A DNA stretch of 64,000 nt from Hyphomicrobium_A sp963817485 (GCA_963817485.1 CAWFOR010000012.1:62001-126000); one strand, 5' to 3'; counted from the first letter of the stretch, positions 43,110 to 55,155 are shown. Program-made: numbers and translations. Notes: generated by a model from the letters alone, not told the origin.

Positions 43110-44228
43110 ATGCGGCTTGTGATTGAACGTGGTGAACTCTTGCGGGCGCTCGGCCACGTCACGAGCGTCGTCGAGCGGCGTACGACGATCCCGATCCTCT
43201 CCAACGTGCTTTTGCGGGCGCGCGATTCCAAGCTCGAGTTCAAGGCGACGGATCTGGAACGCGAGGTCATCGAGGGCGTGCCGGGCGACATCAGCGCGCC
43301 GGGCGCCGTCACCGTTCCGGCGCACATGCTGCACGATATCGTGCGCAAGCTGCCCGACGGCTCGCAGGTCGACATCCGCAAGGACGGCGAGAAGGAGCGG
43401 TTGACGCTGGCCGCCGGTCAGGCGCGCTTTGCGCTGCAGACGCTGCCCGCCGAAGACTTCCCCGACATCGGCTCGGGCGAGATGGGCCAGGAGTTCGAGC
43501 TCTCGGCCCAGGACCTGAAGCGGCTGATCGACAAGACGCGCTTTGCCATCTCGACCGAGGAGACGCGCTACTACCTCAACGGCATCTACCTGCACACAGC
43601 GCAGACGAACAAGAAGGCGACGCTGCGCGCGGTGGCGACGGATGGCCACCGGCTGGCGCAGGTCGAGCTGCCGTTGCCGAAAGGCGCGCAAGGCATGCCC
43701 GGCATCATAGTCCCGCGGAAGACGGTGCACGAGCTGCACCGGCTGATCGAGGACAGCTCGGGCGCCGTCAAGGTGGGGGTGAGCCCAGCGAAGGTGCGCT
43801 TCGAGATCGGCAGCGTGACCCTGACGTCGAAGCTCATCGACGGCACCTTCCCCGACTACAGCCGCGTCATCCCGCAGGGCAACGATAAGGAGATGAAGGT
43901 CTCCAACGCCGAGTTCATGGGCGCGGTCGACCGCGTGTCGACGATCGCGAGCGAACGCGGGCGCGCCGTGAAGCTCAACATCAAGCCGGACAAGCTGGTG
44001 CTCTCGGTCAACAACCCGGAGGGTGGCAGCGCGACGGAGGAGATCGGCGTCGAATACGCCTCGAGCCCGCTCGAGATCGGCTTCAACGCGCGCTACCTGC
44101 TCGACATCGCCGGGCAGCTCGAGGGCGAGGAGGCGTGCTTCAAGCTCGCCGACCCCGGCTCACCGACCATGGTCAACGACCCGGCGGATGAGACCGCGCT
44201 CTACGTGCTGATGCCCATGCGGGTGTAG
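43110..44228 (+). CDS. dnaN: DNA polymerase III sliding clamp (beta subunit)
   Basis: A 372-residue clamp that tethers the replicative polymerase to DNA as a ring dimer. The N-terminus MRLVIERGELLRALGHVTSV and ERRTTIPILSNVLL begin the first of three similar domains, and the C-terminus MVNDPADETALYVLMPMRV is the family's usual end. GCCGAGGAAA precedes the ATG at 43110, and in-frame sequence upstream is non-conserved. It is followed closely by recF. Confidence 0.97.
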   Translation: MRLVIERGELLRALGHVTSVVERRTTIPILSNVLLRARDSKLEFKATDLEREVIEGVPGDISAPGAVTVPAHMLHDIVRKLPDGSQVDIRKDGEKERLTLAAGQARFALQTLPAEDFPDIGSGEMGQEFELSAQDLKRLIDKTRFAISTEETRYYLNGIYLHTAQTNKKATLRAVATDGHRLAQVELPLPKGAQGMPGIIVPRKTVHELHRLIEDSSGAVKVGVSPAKVRFEIGSVTLTSKLIDGTFPDYSRVIPQGNDKEMKVSNAEFMGAVDRVSTIASERGRAVKLNIKPDKLVLSVNNPEGGSATEEIGVEYASSPLEIGFNARYLLDIAGQLEGEEACFKLADPGSPTMVNDPADETALYVLMPMRV

Positions 44229-44286
44229 GCGGTTGCAGCCGCACGACGCGTCCCAACAGCCGTCCGCCGGCCCCGGCGCGCACGCG

Positions 44287-45453
44287 ATGCATTGGGTCGA
44301 GCGGCTGACGCTTACGAACTTCCGTAACTACGCCCATCTCGTGCTCGATGCGGGGCCGGAGCCGCAGGTGCTGATCGGCGCCAACGGCGCGGGCAAGACC
44401 AACTTGCTCGAGGCTGTCTCGCTGCTGGCGCCCGGGCACGGCCTGCGCCGCGCCACCTACCCGGAGCTGGCGCGCGCCGCCGGCGACGGGGGATGGGCCG
44501 TCGCCGCGCACGTGCATGCGCCCTCGGGCCCGGTCGACATCGGCACTGGGCTCACACCGGCCGCGGCGCAGAGCGAGCGCGGCTCCCGCATCGTGCGCAT
44601 CAACGGCGCCCCCGCCGGCGGCTCCGGCGTGCTCGCCGAGTACGTCGAGCTCGTGTGGGTGACGCCTGCGCTCGACTCGCTCTTTACCGGCCCCGCCTCC
44701 GAGCGCCGGCGTTTCCTCGACCGCCTCATCCTCTGCTTCGACACCGGCTACCGCACGCGCGTTGGCCACTTCGAGCGCGCCATGCAACAGCGCAACCGGC
44801 TGCTCGCCGACGGCGTGCGCGATAGCGCCCGCTTCGAGGGTCTCGAGCTCATCATGGCCGAGACCGGCACCGCGATTGCCGCGGCGCGGGCGGAGGTCGT
44901 GGCCGCGCTTGCCGGCATCGCGGCGGAGCGGCGCGTGCGCGATCCGCAGTCGCCGTTTCCGGCCGCCGGCCTTGCGATCGAGGGCACGCTCGAAGCGGAT
45001 CTGGAGCGCATGGCCGCGGTGGAGGTGGAGGAATCCTACGCGGCCGTCTTGCGCGACGCGCGCGAGCGCGACCGGGCAGCCGGGCGGACGCTCGATGGCC
45101 CGCACCGCTCCGACCTCCTCGTCTCGCACCTCGACAAAGCCATGCCGGCACGCCTGTGCTCCTCGGGTGAGCAGAAAGGCCTGCTGCTCGGCCTCGTGCT
45201 GGCGCACGCGGAGCTGGTTGCCCGCCGCCGCGAAGGCATCGCGCCGATCCTGCTCCTGGACGAGGTGACCGCTCATTTCGACGAGGCGCGACGTGCCGCG
45301 CTGTTTGCCGAAGTGCTCCGTCTCAGGGCCCAGGCGTGGATGACGGGCACGGACGTTCAAGCGTTCTCGGCGCTCGCCCAGAGGGCTCGATTCCGTAGGG
45401 TCGAGGAGGGGGTTTTGACGGACTTCTTTGCCGCATCCCCCGGGGCCATTTAG
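44287..45453 (+). CDS. recF: DNA replication and repair protein RecF
   Basis: About 388 residues of the SMC-like ATPase that loads RecA at gapped DNA. It shows RLTLTNFRNYAHLVLD, Walker A IGANGAGKTNLLEAVSLL, a signature SSGEQKGLLLGLVLAH and Walker B PILLLDEVTAHFDEARR. The start is uncertain: ATG 44287 leads straight into conserved sequence, while a TTG at 44233, 4 bp after the dnaN stop, would add 18 residues. Neither has a strong ribosome site, which suits translational coupling to dnaN. Confidence 0.93.
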   Translation: MHWVERLTLTNFRNYAHLVLDAGPEPQVLIGANGAGKTNLLEAVSLLAPGHGLRRATYPELARAAGDGGWAVAAHVHAPSGPVDIGTGLTPAAAQSERGSRIVRINGAPAGGSGVLAEYVELVWVTPALDSLFTGPASERRRFLDRLILCFDTGYRTRVGHFERAMQQRNRLLADGVRDSARFEGLELIMAETGTAIAAARAEVVAALAGIAAERRVRDPQSPFPAAGLAIEGTLEADLERMAAVEVEESYAAVLRDARERDRAAGRTLDGPHRSDLLVSHLDKAMPARLCSSGEQKGLLLGLVLAHAELVARRREGIAPILLLDEVTAHFDEARRAALFAEVLRLRAQAWMTGTDVQAFSALAQRARFRRVEEGVLTDFFAASPGAI

Positions 45454-45479
45454 CACCCCATATAAGTTATTGAGAAAAT

Positions 45480-45522
45480 AGCGCTTTTGCGGACAGTTTA
45501 TGGCCTGTTAAGCGCTCTTTTT
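45480..45522 (+). terminator. Rho-independent-type terminator after recF
   Basis: AGCGCTT (45480-45486) pairs with AAGCGCT (45510-45516). An inner ACAG/CTGT pair lies between, and CTTTTT follows directly. This would end the dnaN-recF transcript 27 bp after the recF stop and separate it from gyrB. A TATAAA at about 45550 is a possible -10 for gyrB. Confidence 0.62.
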
Positions 45523-45603
45523 CGCACCGTTTCCGGCCCGTTCGTGGTATAAAGTCTGCGAGGCCTACAGCACCCCGAAAACCGTCCCAGGGACACCCCG
45601 TAG

Positions 45604-48045
<2,442 letters not shown>

Positions 48046-48118
48046 GACGAGGCGCCCAGTTTCCGTTCGTTCGTCGTCCTGCTCGGGATGACGCAAGGGA
48101 GGAAACGGCCGTGCCCGG

Positions 48119-48565
48119 CTAAGCCGCGCGGCGCCAGTCGCCCTCGATGACTGGGCCGGAGCCGGCGGGCTTATAGCCCTGCTTCTCCAGGTGGCGCTGC
48201 AGCAGTCGCAGGTTCTTCATGTTGGCGCGGAAGGCGACGTCGAAGGCGTCGCCCGCGACCGGGATCGAGCCGACCACCGTGTCGATCAACGTATTGCCGA
48301 ACATGCGCATCAGCGTGAGCTTGCCGACGCCGAGCTGGTGCGCCTCCCAGATGATGTAGCTCGAGATCGCCTGCGCGATGAGGTCGCCCGCGACCGGCAC
48401 GAGCCCCAGGATGGCGTCGAAGCCCAGCCGGATGCCGGTGCCCGGGATGACGAACAAGGCGTCCATCGCGCGGGCGACGAGGGTTACGCGAGCCATGGCG
48501 GCGTCGATCGCCTCGCGCTCCAGGCGCTCGATGCGGGGACGGGTGCCGGCGGCGGCGTAGGCCAT
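48119..48565 (-). CDS. DUF4112-family membrane protein
   Basis: A 148-residue protein. Its central part (about 30-125) has the DUF4112 pattern: ARAMDALFVIPGTGIRLGFD, AILGLVPVAGDLIAQAIS and DTVVGSIPVAGDAFDVAFRA, two copies of a GxxPVAGD motif within hydrophobic helices. No function is known for the family. GGAGCTTTCC lies before the ATG at 48565. It is convergent with gyrB. Confidence 0.88.
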   Translation of the reverse strand: MAYAAAGTRPRIERLEREAIDAAMARVTLVARAMDALFVIPGTGIRLGFDAILGLVPVAGDLIAQAISSYIIWEAHQLGVGKLTLMRMFGNTLIDTVVGSIPVAGDAFDVAFRANMKNLRLLQRHLEKQGYKPAGSGPVIEGDWRRAA

Positions 48566-48761
48566 TGGAAAGCTCCAACAAATGCGCGTGGGCGCCGGAC
48601 GATCCGGCGGCGCCTCGGTCCCGAAACCGGCAAGACGCGGCTCGAGTTCCAAAGCGGCACGCATCTCCACACGGCGTTAAGTTTCTTTCAAGGCGCGCGG
48701 GCTCGGGCTAGCTTGGGCGATTGAAGGCGCGTCAAGCGCCGGCTTTCCGGGGGACCGTAAC

Positions 48762-49055
48762 GTGCTGCGTATGCTCCTCTCCATCGGCAATATCGTGCTG
48801 TCGCTCATACTTGGCGCGGTGTTGCTCGCCCTTGTCGGCGTTCACTCGCCCGAGACGCTCTCTTCGTTGCTGCGCTGGTCGCACAGCGTGAAGGAGATCA
48901 TCACCGGCACCTCGCTCGATCCGAAATACAACGTGTGGATCGAGTTCCTGCTGGACGACCGCCAGCTCGTTTTCATGTTCTTCGTCGTGCTCGCGCGCAT
49001 CGTCCTCTGGCTCGTCGCGTTGCCCTTCTTCATGATCCGCAACCGCCTCGCCTAG
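48762..49055 (+). CDS. Small two-helix membrane protein
   Basis: A 97-residue protein with a GTG start at 48762 preceded by CCGGGGGACC. An N-terminal helix (about 3-26, IGNIVLSLILGAVLLALVGV) and a C-terminal helix (about 70-92, FMFFVVLARIVLWLVALPFF) flank a soluble middle. No family is recognised. It lies 109 bp before the penicillin-binding protein gene on the same strand and might share its transcript. Confidence 0.65.
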   Translation: MLRMLLSIGNIVLSLILGAVLLALVGVHSPETLSSLLRWSHSVKEIITGTSLDPKYNVWIEFLLDDRQLVFMFFVVLARIVLWLVALPFFMIRNRLA

Positions 49056-49164
49056 CTGATGGTTAACCGGCTCTTAGCAGGCCGCCGCTACGGTCGGCCT
49101 GCCGGGGTGACTGCGCTCGCGGCTGTCGCGAAGCCAGTTTCACCTCGGGAGCACGCTGCCGGTC

Positions 49165-51204
49165 ATGGGGCTCTTTTCCGCCAAGAAGCCGCCGTCTCCG
49201 CCGCCAGCGAGGATGCCCGCGAAAAGGCGCTCCTCCTTCGCCGTGAAGCTGTTCCTCGTGTGGCCGCTCTACCTGGCGGTCGCCGGCGGGGCCGCGCTCG
49301 GCGCCATGCAGGTGCGCAACCAGGTCTTTTATTCCGACCCGCTGACGACGATGCGAACGCACGCGCGCGAGCCGGCGATCCGTATCCTCGCGCGCGACGG
49401 CTCGCTGCTAGCCGAGCGCGGCGGCGTCGACGACTACATTCCGCTCGATCTCATGCCGCGCTCGATCATCAACGCGGTCATCGCCACCGAGGACCGACGC
49501 TTCTTCGAGCACTACGGCGTCGACCCGCTGGGGCTGTTGCGCGCGGCCGTTGCGAATGCGCGCGCGGGGCACTTCGTGCAGGGCGGTTCGACGCTGACGC
49601 AGCAGCTCGCCAAGAACCTGTACCTGACCTCCGACCGCACCTTCGCGCGCAAGCTGCAGGAGGTGTCGCTGTCGCTGTGGCTCGAGTCGCGGCTGACGAA
49701 ATCGGACATCCTCGAGCTCTATCTCAACCGCATGTACCTCGGCGGCGGCGCCTATGGCGTCGATGCGGCGGCGCGACGCTACTTCGGTAAGCCGGCGCCC
49801 AAGCTCACTATCGCCGAATCGGCGCTCATCGCCGGGTTGCTGAAGGCGCCGTCGAAATATTCCCCCACCTCGAACGCCGAGTTCGCGCGCTCGCGGGGAC
49901 GCATCGTGCTGGCGCAGATGCGCGGCGCGGGCTTCATCTCGGCGGACGAGGAGCGCGAGGCCTCCGCGCAGATGAGCGGGATGCCGCAGGCGAGCCGGGC
50001 GGCGGACGCGGGTGCCGAGTACGCCATCGACTACGTGCTCGACAGCTTGCCTCCGGAGGCCCGTACCGGAAGCGGAGAGATCCTCGTCGAAACGACGCTC
50101 GACAAGCCGCTGCAGGCGCGCGCCTCCGAGATCCTTTCGCGCAACATCGCCGCGCGCGGCCCGAGCCTGCTGGCGAGCCAGGCCGCGCTCGTTGTGCTCG
50201 ATCCAAATGGCGGGATCCGCGCTCTCGTCGGCGGCCGCTCCTACGCGGAGAGCCAGTATAACCGCGCCGTGAAGGCGCAGCGGCAGCCGGGCTCCGCATT
50301 CAAGCCGTTCGTCTACCTCGCGGCGCTCGAAGCCGGCTACACGCCCGACAGCATGGTCGAGGACCTGCCCGTGAGCGTCTCCGGCTGGGCGCCGCGCAAC
50401 GACAACGGCGAGTACCAGGGCACCATGACCATGCGCGCGGCGCTGTCGCGCTCGGTCAACGCGGTCGCGGTGCGGCTCGCGCTCAAGCTCGGGCCCTCGC
50501 GCGTCGCAACGACGGCGCGCCGTCTCGGCATCCAGTCGCCGCTGCGCAAGGACGCTTCGCTCGCACTGGGCACTTCCGAGGTCTCGCTGCTGGAGCTCGC
50601 CGGCGCCTACGACGTGTTCGCCAACGGCGGCCACGCGGTCGAACCGCATGTGCTGCGCCGCGTCGTCACGCGCTCGGGCACGGTGCTCTACGCTTACCAG
50701 CCGCAGCCTCCGGTGCAGGCGGTGGCAGCGCCGCAGGTCACCGCGATGACCGACATGCTCAACGCGACGCTGACCTCAGGCACGGGAAAGCGTGCGGCGC
50801 TTCCCTACGCGGCGGCCGCCAAGACCGGCACCTCGCAAGGCTTCCGCGACGCCTGGTTCATGGGCTACACGGCGGAGCTGACGACGGGCGTGTGGGTCGG
50901 CAACGACGACGGTACGCCCATGAACCGCGTGGTCGGCGGCAGCCTGCCGGCCGACATTTGGCGCGAGGTGATGCTCGCCGCGCACGAGGCGCGGCCGCCC
51001 GCACCGCTGCAGGGCGTGGTGACCTCGAGCGTTTCGCAGCCTCCGGCTGCTCCGGCGCCGGCCACGCATCCGCAGGAAGGTATCGGCGACGATTTCATCG
51101 CCCGCGCGCTGCAGGACGCGCCGCCCGCCCCCGAGGAGACTGGCGCGGCAGAGTCGCGGCCGCTGCAGGACGGCCGCATGTCGCTCGGGCGATTCAGGGA
51201 TTAG
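49165..51204 (+). CDS. Bifunctional penicillin-binding protein 1 (GT51 and transpeptidase)
   Basis: A 679-residue class A PBP that polymerises glycan strands and cross-links peptides in the periplasm. It has an N-terminal anchor (about 27-49) and the GT51 domain with ATEDRRFFEHYGVDPLG (catalytic Glu) and GGSTLTQQLAKNLYL. The transpeptidase domain carries PGSAFKPFVYLAALE (serine nucleophile, SxxK), SRSVNAVAV (SxN) and AAKTGTSQGFRDAWF (KTG). The C-terminus is Pro/Ala-rich and disordered. It resembles PBP1A/1C-type enzymes but is shorter than E. coli PBP1A and lacks its OB insert. Confidence 0.95.
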   Translation: MGLFSAKKPPSPPPARMPAKRRSSFAVKLFLVWPLYLAVAGGAALGAMQVRNQVFYSDPLTTMRTHAREPAIRILARDGSLLAERGGVDDYIPLDLMPRSIINAVIATEDRRFFEHYGVDPLGLLRAAVANARAGHFVQGGSTLTQQLAKNLYLTSDRTFARKLQEVSLSLWLESRLTKSDILELYLNRMYLGGGAYGVDAAARRYFGKPAPKLTIAESALIAGLLKAPSKYSPTSNAEFARSRGRIVLAQMRGAGFISADEEREASAQMSGMPQASRAADAGAEYAIDYVLDSLPPEARTGSGEILVETTLDKPLQARASEILSRNIAARGPSLLASQAALVVLDPNGGIRALVGGRSYAESQYNRAVKAQRQPGSAFKPFVYLAALEAGYTPDSMVEDLPVSVSGWAPRNDNGEYQGTMTMRAALSRSVNAVAVRLALKLGPSRVATTARRLGIQSPLRKDASLALGTSEVSLLELAGAYDVFANGGHAVEPHVLRRVVTRSGTVLYAYQPQPPVQAVAAPQVTAMTDMLNATLTSGTGKRAALPYAAAAKTGTSQGFRDAWFMGYTAELTTGVWVGNDDGTPMNRVVGGSLPADIWREVMLAAHEARPPAPLQGVVTSSVSQPPAAPAPATHPQEGIGDDFIARALQDAPPAPEETGAAESRPLQDGRMSLGRFRD

Positions 51205-51218
51205 TGCAAGGGCCTGCG

Positions 51219-51974
51219 TCAGGCGCGGCCGTCGGACCCGTACCGGTGCAAATCGAGACCGTAGAGCTGTAGCCAGTTCTTGGCCTCTTTCATCGCCGGC
51301 ACGGTGCGCTCGACGAGGGCCCAGAAGCGCGGGCCGTGGTTCATTTCCTTGAGGTGCGCGACCTCGTGCGCTGCGACGTAGTCGAGAATGTCCGCCGGCG
51401 CGAGAATAAGCCGCCAAGAGAACGAGAGCACGCCCGTCGTGGAGCAGGAGCCCCAGCGGGATGCCTGGTCGCGCACGACGATGCGCTTCGGAGCAACGCC
51501 GAGACGGCGCGCGTGATGGACAACGCGCGTATCGAGATCACGGCGCGCTTCTTCGAACAGCCAGTCGCGCAAGCGGCGCGCGGCGTGCTCGTTGCGCCCG
51601 CTGACGTGCAGCTCGGGAACCCCGCTGTTGGTCGAGCGCCGCTGCACGACGCCGCCTGCGTTGCGCCGGTCGCTGAAGGATAAGCGGTGGAAGTCGCCGC
51701 GCAACGGCATCAGCGCGCCGTTGCTGAAGGGTACGGGACGCGGCAGGCTATCGAGGCGCTCGCGCACCCATTCGAGATTGCGGTTGAGGAAGCTTCCGGC
51801 CTCGTCGAGATCGCATTGCACGGGAAGCGTCACGATGACGGCGCGCCTCGTGCGGCTCACGCGGAGCGTCAGGCGGCGGGCGCCGGGGTGGCGGCGAACC
51901 TCGACCTCGCAGCCGAGCTCATCGATACGGGGACGCTTCAATACTTGCTCCTCGAGCGCTCTCGTGCGCCGCAT
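51219..51974 (-). CDS. YgjP-like zinc metallopeptidase (DUF45)
   Basis: A 251-residue protein of the M48-related YgjP/DUF45 family. It shows VRDQASRWGSCSTTGVLSFS, the WGSCS motif of the family, and the zinc site YVAAHEVAHLKEMNHGPRFW (HExxH plus a downstream His). The N-terminal part (about 15-110) is the usual beta domain. The natural substrate is not established. AGGGACGATC precedes the ATG at 51974. It is convergent with the PBP gene, 14 bp away. Confidence 0.92.
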   Translation of the reverse strand: MRRTRALEEQVLKRPRIDELGCEVEVRRHPGARRLTLRVSRTRRAVIVTLPVQCDLDEAGSFLNRNLEWVRERLDSLPRPVPFSNGALMPLRGDFHRLSFSDRRNAGGVVQRRSTNSGVPELHVSGRNEHAARRLRDWLFEEARRDLDTRVVHHARRLGVAPKRIVVRDQASRWGSCSTTGVLSFSWRLILAPADILDYVAAHEVAHLKEMNHGPRFWALVERTVPAMKEAKNWLQLYGLDLHRYGSDGRA

Positions 51975-52169
51975 GATCGTCCCTCGTGTAGAAGCAGAAC
52001 CCGCGTGGCTCGAACGCGTCGAAGCCAACGTGCAACACTTCAGTCACCGTGAGGGTGTCTCAGACGTAGAGGAATTTCCGTTGTCCTGCCAGTGCGAAGA
52101 AGTGACAGGCAATCGAATCTGCCACACTGTGGCGCACCTGCCGCTTAGCACGCAGCCTGCGCGATTGCG

Positions 52170-52781
52170 TTAGCCCACGATCTTGTCGAGCTTGGCGGCC
52201 ATGTCGTCGACGCTCGTCGACGGCGTGAAGTGTGTGACGAACTCGCCCTTCGGGTCCATCACGTAGATGATCGATGTGTGGTCCATGGTGTAGTCGTCGG
52301 GGCGCTCTTTGCTCGGCACCTTGGCGTAATAGACCTTGTAGGCTTTGGCGACCGCGGCGATCTCCTCCGGCGTTCCGGTGAGGCCGACGAGTCGGGGATC
52401 GAAGTTCTTCACGTACGCTGCGAGCTTTTCCGGCGTGTCGCGCTGCGGGTCGACGCTGATGAAGATCGGCGTGATGCGTTGAGCCTTCGTCCCGAGCTTC
52501 TCCAGCGCTCCTGCAATGAGTTGCAGCCCGGCTGGGCAAATGTCTGGGCACGACGTGAAGCCGAAGAACACGAGCGTGTACTTGCCGTGGAAGTCCTGGT
52601 CGGTGACGCGCTTGCCAGTGTTGTCGGTCAGCGTGAATGCGCCGCCGATGAGCGCCTTGCCGGTGACCTGCTGGCCGATCGAGGGCAGAAGCCGCTCACG
52701 CACATCCGGCAGCAGGGCGATCGCTGCAGCGAGCCCCAATGCCGCGCCGGCGATGCCGATAACGATCGATTTTGCAGCCAT
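52170..52781 (-). CDS. senC: SCO1/SenC-family copper protein
   Basis: A 203-residue thioredoxin-fold protein with an N-terminal membrane anchor (about 5-25). The copper ligands are present: the cysteine pair in TSCPDICPAGLQ and the histidine in YTMDHTSIIYVMDP. SCO proteins deliver copper to cytochrome oxidase or sense redox state. It is divergent from regB, the same arrangement as senC/prrC with regBA in photosynthetic and other alphaproteobacteria. SenC/PrrC has been linked to RegB signalling, so shared function is likely. Confidence 0.94.
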   Translation of the reverse strand: MAAKSIVIGIAGAALGLAAAIALLPDVRERLLPSIGQQVTGKALIGGAFTLTDNTGKRVTDQDFHGKYTLVFFGFTSCPDICPAGLQLIAGALEKLGTKAQRITPIFISVDPQRDTPEKLAAYVKNFDPRLVGLTGTPEEIAAVAKAYKVYYAKVPSKERPDDYTMDHTSIIYVMDPKGEFVTHFTPSTSVDDMAAKLDKIVG

Positions 52782-52945
52782 GAGCTTCCCTCGTCCTTCG
52801 ACCGCCAGTTAAAGCGCGGGGCACGCGGCTGCAACCGCCTGCGGCCATGCCCTATTGTCGCGCTGCAGGGATCGCGCCCGCAACGCATTTTCAGCCCGTC
52901 CATGCTAACGTGCCGGCCGCCGGCATTGGTTAAGGGTAGGCAGCG

Positions 52946-54304
52946 GTGCAGCTACTGTTTCGCAAAGGCAGGGACGGCCGCGTCCTCGTCGACTCCGTCG
53001 ACAGCCGCCTGCGCATCTATACCATCGTGCGGCTGCGGTGGATCGCGGTGCTTGGCCAGCTCGTGGCGATCCTGGCCGTGTCGTTCGGGCTCGGCTTCTC
53101 GCTGCCGATCGGCATGTGCCTGATCGTGATCGCCATTTCCGCGTGGCTCAACGTCTTCCTCGCGGTCTGGTACCCCTCGCGCCACCGCTTGAGCGTGTGG
53201 TTCGCCACCGCACTGCTCGCCTACGACATCGCGCAGCTCGCGATGCTGCTCTACTTAACAGGGGGCATCGACAATCCCTTCACCATGTTGATGGCGGCGC
53301 CCGTCACCGTCTCGGCGGCGACGCTCCCCTTGCGCAATACGGTTGCGCTTGGGCTTATGGCGCTATCCGCCACCGGTATTCTCGTCGTCTTTCACGAGCC
53401 GCTTCCGTGGTACCGAGGCCTCGCCTTCGAGCTGCCGCTGATCTACAAGTTCGGCACCTTCGCCGCGGTGTGCGCTTCGACGACATTCCTCGCGCTCTAT
53501 GCTTGGCGGCTCACCAAGGAATCCCGGCAGATGTCGGCGGCGCTGACCGCGACCGACCTCGTGCTGGCGCGCGAGCAGAAACTGCACGCACTCGATGGTC
53601 TCGCCGCCGCCGCCGCGCACGAGCTCGGCACGCCGCTGTCGACGATCGCGCTCGTTACGAAGGAGCTCGAGCACGCGCTCCCCCCCGACAGCCCGCTGCG
53701 CGAGGATATCGGTCTGTTGCGCACCCAGGCTCTGCGCTGTCGAGAGATCCTGCAAAAGCTCACGCGCAGCCCCAGCGAGCAGGACCCTCTGCACGCGCGC
53801 GTCAGCGTGCGCGCCATGCTGGAGGAGGCGGCCGAACCGTACCGTTCCGGGCGGATTGCCATCTCGATCACCGCGGGGCCGTCGGCCGAGCACACAGGGC
53901 CTCCCGTCGGCGATGCGGTCGTCGAACGCCGGCCGGGCGTCATCTACGGGCTGGGCAATATCATCGAGAACGCCACCGACTTCGCCAAGGCGCGGGTGGA
54001 GATCAGCGGGGAATGGAGCTCATCGGACCTCATCGTCAGCATCACGGACGACGGTCCTGGCTTCCCCGACGAGGTGATGGACAATATCGGGGAGCCCTAC
54101 GTCACGACGCGGCCTGCCGAAGGCTTGGAGGAAGATGACCCCGACGCGGTCGAGGAGGCCTCCGGCCTGGGCCTGGGGTTCTTCATCGCCAAGACGTTGC
54201 TAGAGCGGTCGGGGGCTACGGTGAGCCTCGCCAATCGGGTTGGCCCGCGCTCGGGGGCCGTGGTGCGCGTAAGCTGGCCGCGGACTTTCATACTGAACCG
54301 CTGA
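52946..54304 (+). CDS. regB: Redox-sensing histidine kinase RegB/PrrB
   Basis: A 452-residue kinase with six N-terminal membrane helices (about 28-190) including the quinone-site segment LYLTGGIDNPFTML. The H-box AAAAHELGTPLSTIAL has the phospho-accepting His225, and an HATPase domain with NIIENATDFAKA and DDGPGFPDE follows. A cysteine lies at residue 265 in QALRCREILQKL, matching the redox-active cysteine of Rhodobacter RegB. The GTG start at 52946 follows TAAGGGTAGG. It signals respiratory redox state to RegA. regA lies 242 bp downstream. Confidence 0.94.
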   Translation: MQLLFRKGRDGRVLVDSVDSRLRIYTIVRLRWIAVLGQLVAILAVSFGLGFSLPIGMCLIVIAISAWLNVFLAVWYPSRHRLSVWFATALLAYDIAQLAMLLYLTGGIDNPFTMLMAAPVTVSAATLPLRNTVALGLMALSATGILVVFHEPLPWYRGLAFELPLIYKFGTFAAVCASTTFLALYAWRLTKESRQMSAALTATDLVLAREQKLHALDGLAAAAAHELGTPLSTIALVTKELEHALPPDSPLREDIGLLRTQALRCREILQKLTRSPSEQDPLHARVSVRAMLEEAAEPYRSGRIAISITAGPSAEHTGPPVGDAVVERRPGVIYGLGNIIENATDFAKARVEISGEWSSSDLIVSITDDGPGFPDEVMDNIGEPYVTTRPAEGLEEDDPDAVEEASGLGLGFFIAKTLLERSGATVSLANRVGPRSGAVVRVSWPRTFILNR

Positions 54305-54359
54305 GCCGCGCTAAACCGCTAACTTATTGTGTCTACAAAGCTATTTTGAGCGCCTGCAA

Positions 54360-54377
54360 AACAGCCCGGGCGCTGTT
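54360..54377. terminator. Stem-loop between regB and regA
   Basis: AACAGC CCGGGC GCTGTT is a perfect 6-bp stem with a 6-nt loop, 55 bp after the regB stop. It has no T-run, so it may be a partial terminator. A TTGACA at 54392-54397 could be a -35 box for regA, but no matching -10 is seen. The remaining gap to 54546 has no gene. Confidence 0.4.
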
Positions 54378-54546
54378 GCCCTAATAGAACGTTGACAAAA
54401 ATCACACGTTCAGGCTGACAGAACGCCAACAAGGTGGCAGTTTGGCGCGCGACAACCTACTTATGCGCTGAGCGCATGCCCGCCCGACCGATCGGCATCA
54501 GCCGCGTCGATGGGCCACGGCCAAACGGATTTCGAAGGAGGCAGTT

Positions 54547-55149
54547 GTGTCGGCAGACGACGTGACGGACGCGTCAGGGGCTAGCATAACGGAAGATCTT
54601 TCGTTCCGGCAGGACGAGCTGCCCGAGGATCGCTCGCTCATCATCGTCGATGACGACCGTGCCTTTGCGCAGCGCCTCGTGCGTGCCATGGAGCTGCGCG
54701 GGTTCGAGGTGCGCGGTGGCCACTCGGTTGCCGAGGGGATCGAGCTGATCCGCGCGCGTGCCCCGGCTTTCGCCGTCGTCGACATGCGGCTCGAGGACGG
54801 CAACGGTCTCGATGTCATCGCGGAACTGTCGCGTGCGCGCCCCGATTCGCGCGCGATCGTCTTGACCGGCTATGGCAACATCGCCACCGCGGTGACCGCC
54901 GTGAAGCTCGGCGCCGTCGACTATCTCGCCAAGCCTGCCGATGCCGACGACGTGACGGACGCGCTGTTGGCGCCCGCCAACGACAAGGCACCGCCGCCCG
55001 AGAATCCGATGTCGGCCGACCGCGTACGCTGGGAGCACATCCAGCGCGTCTACGAGCTATGCAACCGCAATGTCTCGGAGACGGCGCGCCGCCTCAACAT
55101 GCACCGGCGCACACTGCAGCGCATCCTCGCCAAGCGCGCGCCGAAGTAG
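54547..55149 (+). CDS. regA: Response regulator RegA/PrrA/ActR
   Basis: A 200-residue regulator. The receiver (about 28-145) has the acidic pair in LIIVDDDRAF, phospho-acceptor Asp79 in AVVDMRLEDGNG, threonine in IVLTGYGN and lysine in DYLAKPAD. A short Pro-rich linker leads to the Fis-type HTH CNRNVSETARRLNMHRRTLQ RILAKRAP-like end (about 172-200). It activates or represses genes for respiration, CO2 and nitrogen fixation in relatives. The GTG start at 54547 follows GAAGGAGGCAG. Cytochrome bd and the Calvin-cycle genes in this window are plausible targets. Confidence 0.95.
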   Translation: MSADDVTDASGASITEDLSFRQDELPEDRSLIIVDDDRAFAQRLVRAMELRGFEVRGGHSVAEGIELIRARAPAFAVVDMRLEDGNGLDVIAELSRARPDSRAIVLTGYGNIATAVTAVKLGAVDYLAKPADADDVTDALLAPANDKAPPPENPMSADRVRWEHIQRVYELCNRNVSETARRLNMHRRTLQRILAKRAPK

Positions 55150-55155
55150 GGTCGC

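Noticed and set aside
48055..48110. A third REP-like element after gyrB
   Set aside because: Only a partial match to the wording of the 36.4 kb palindromes, and no clean stem.
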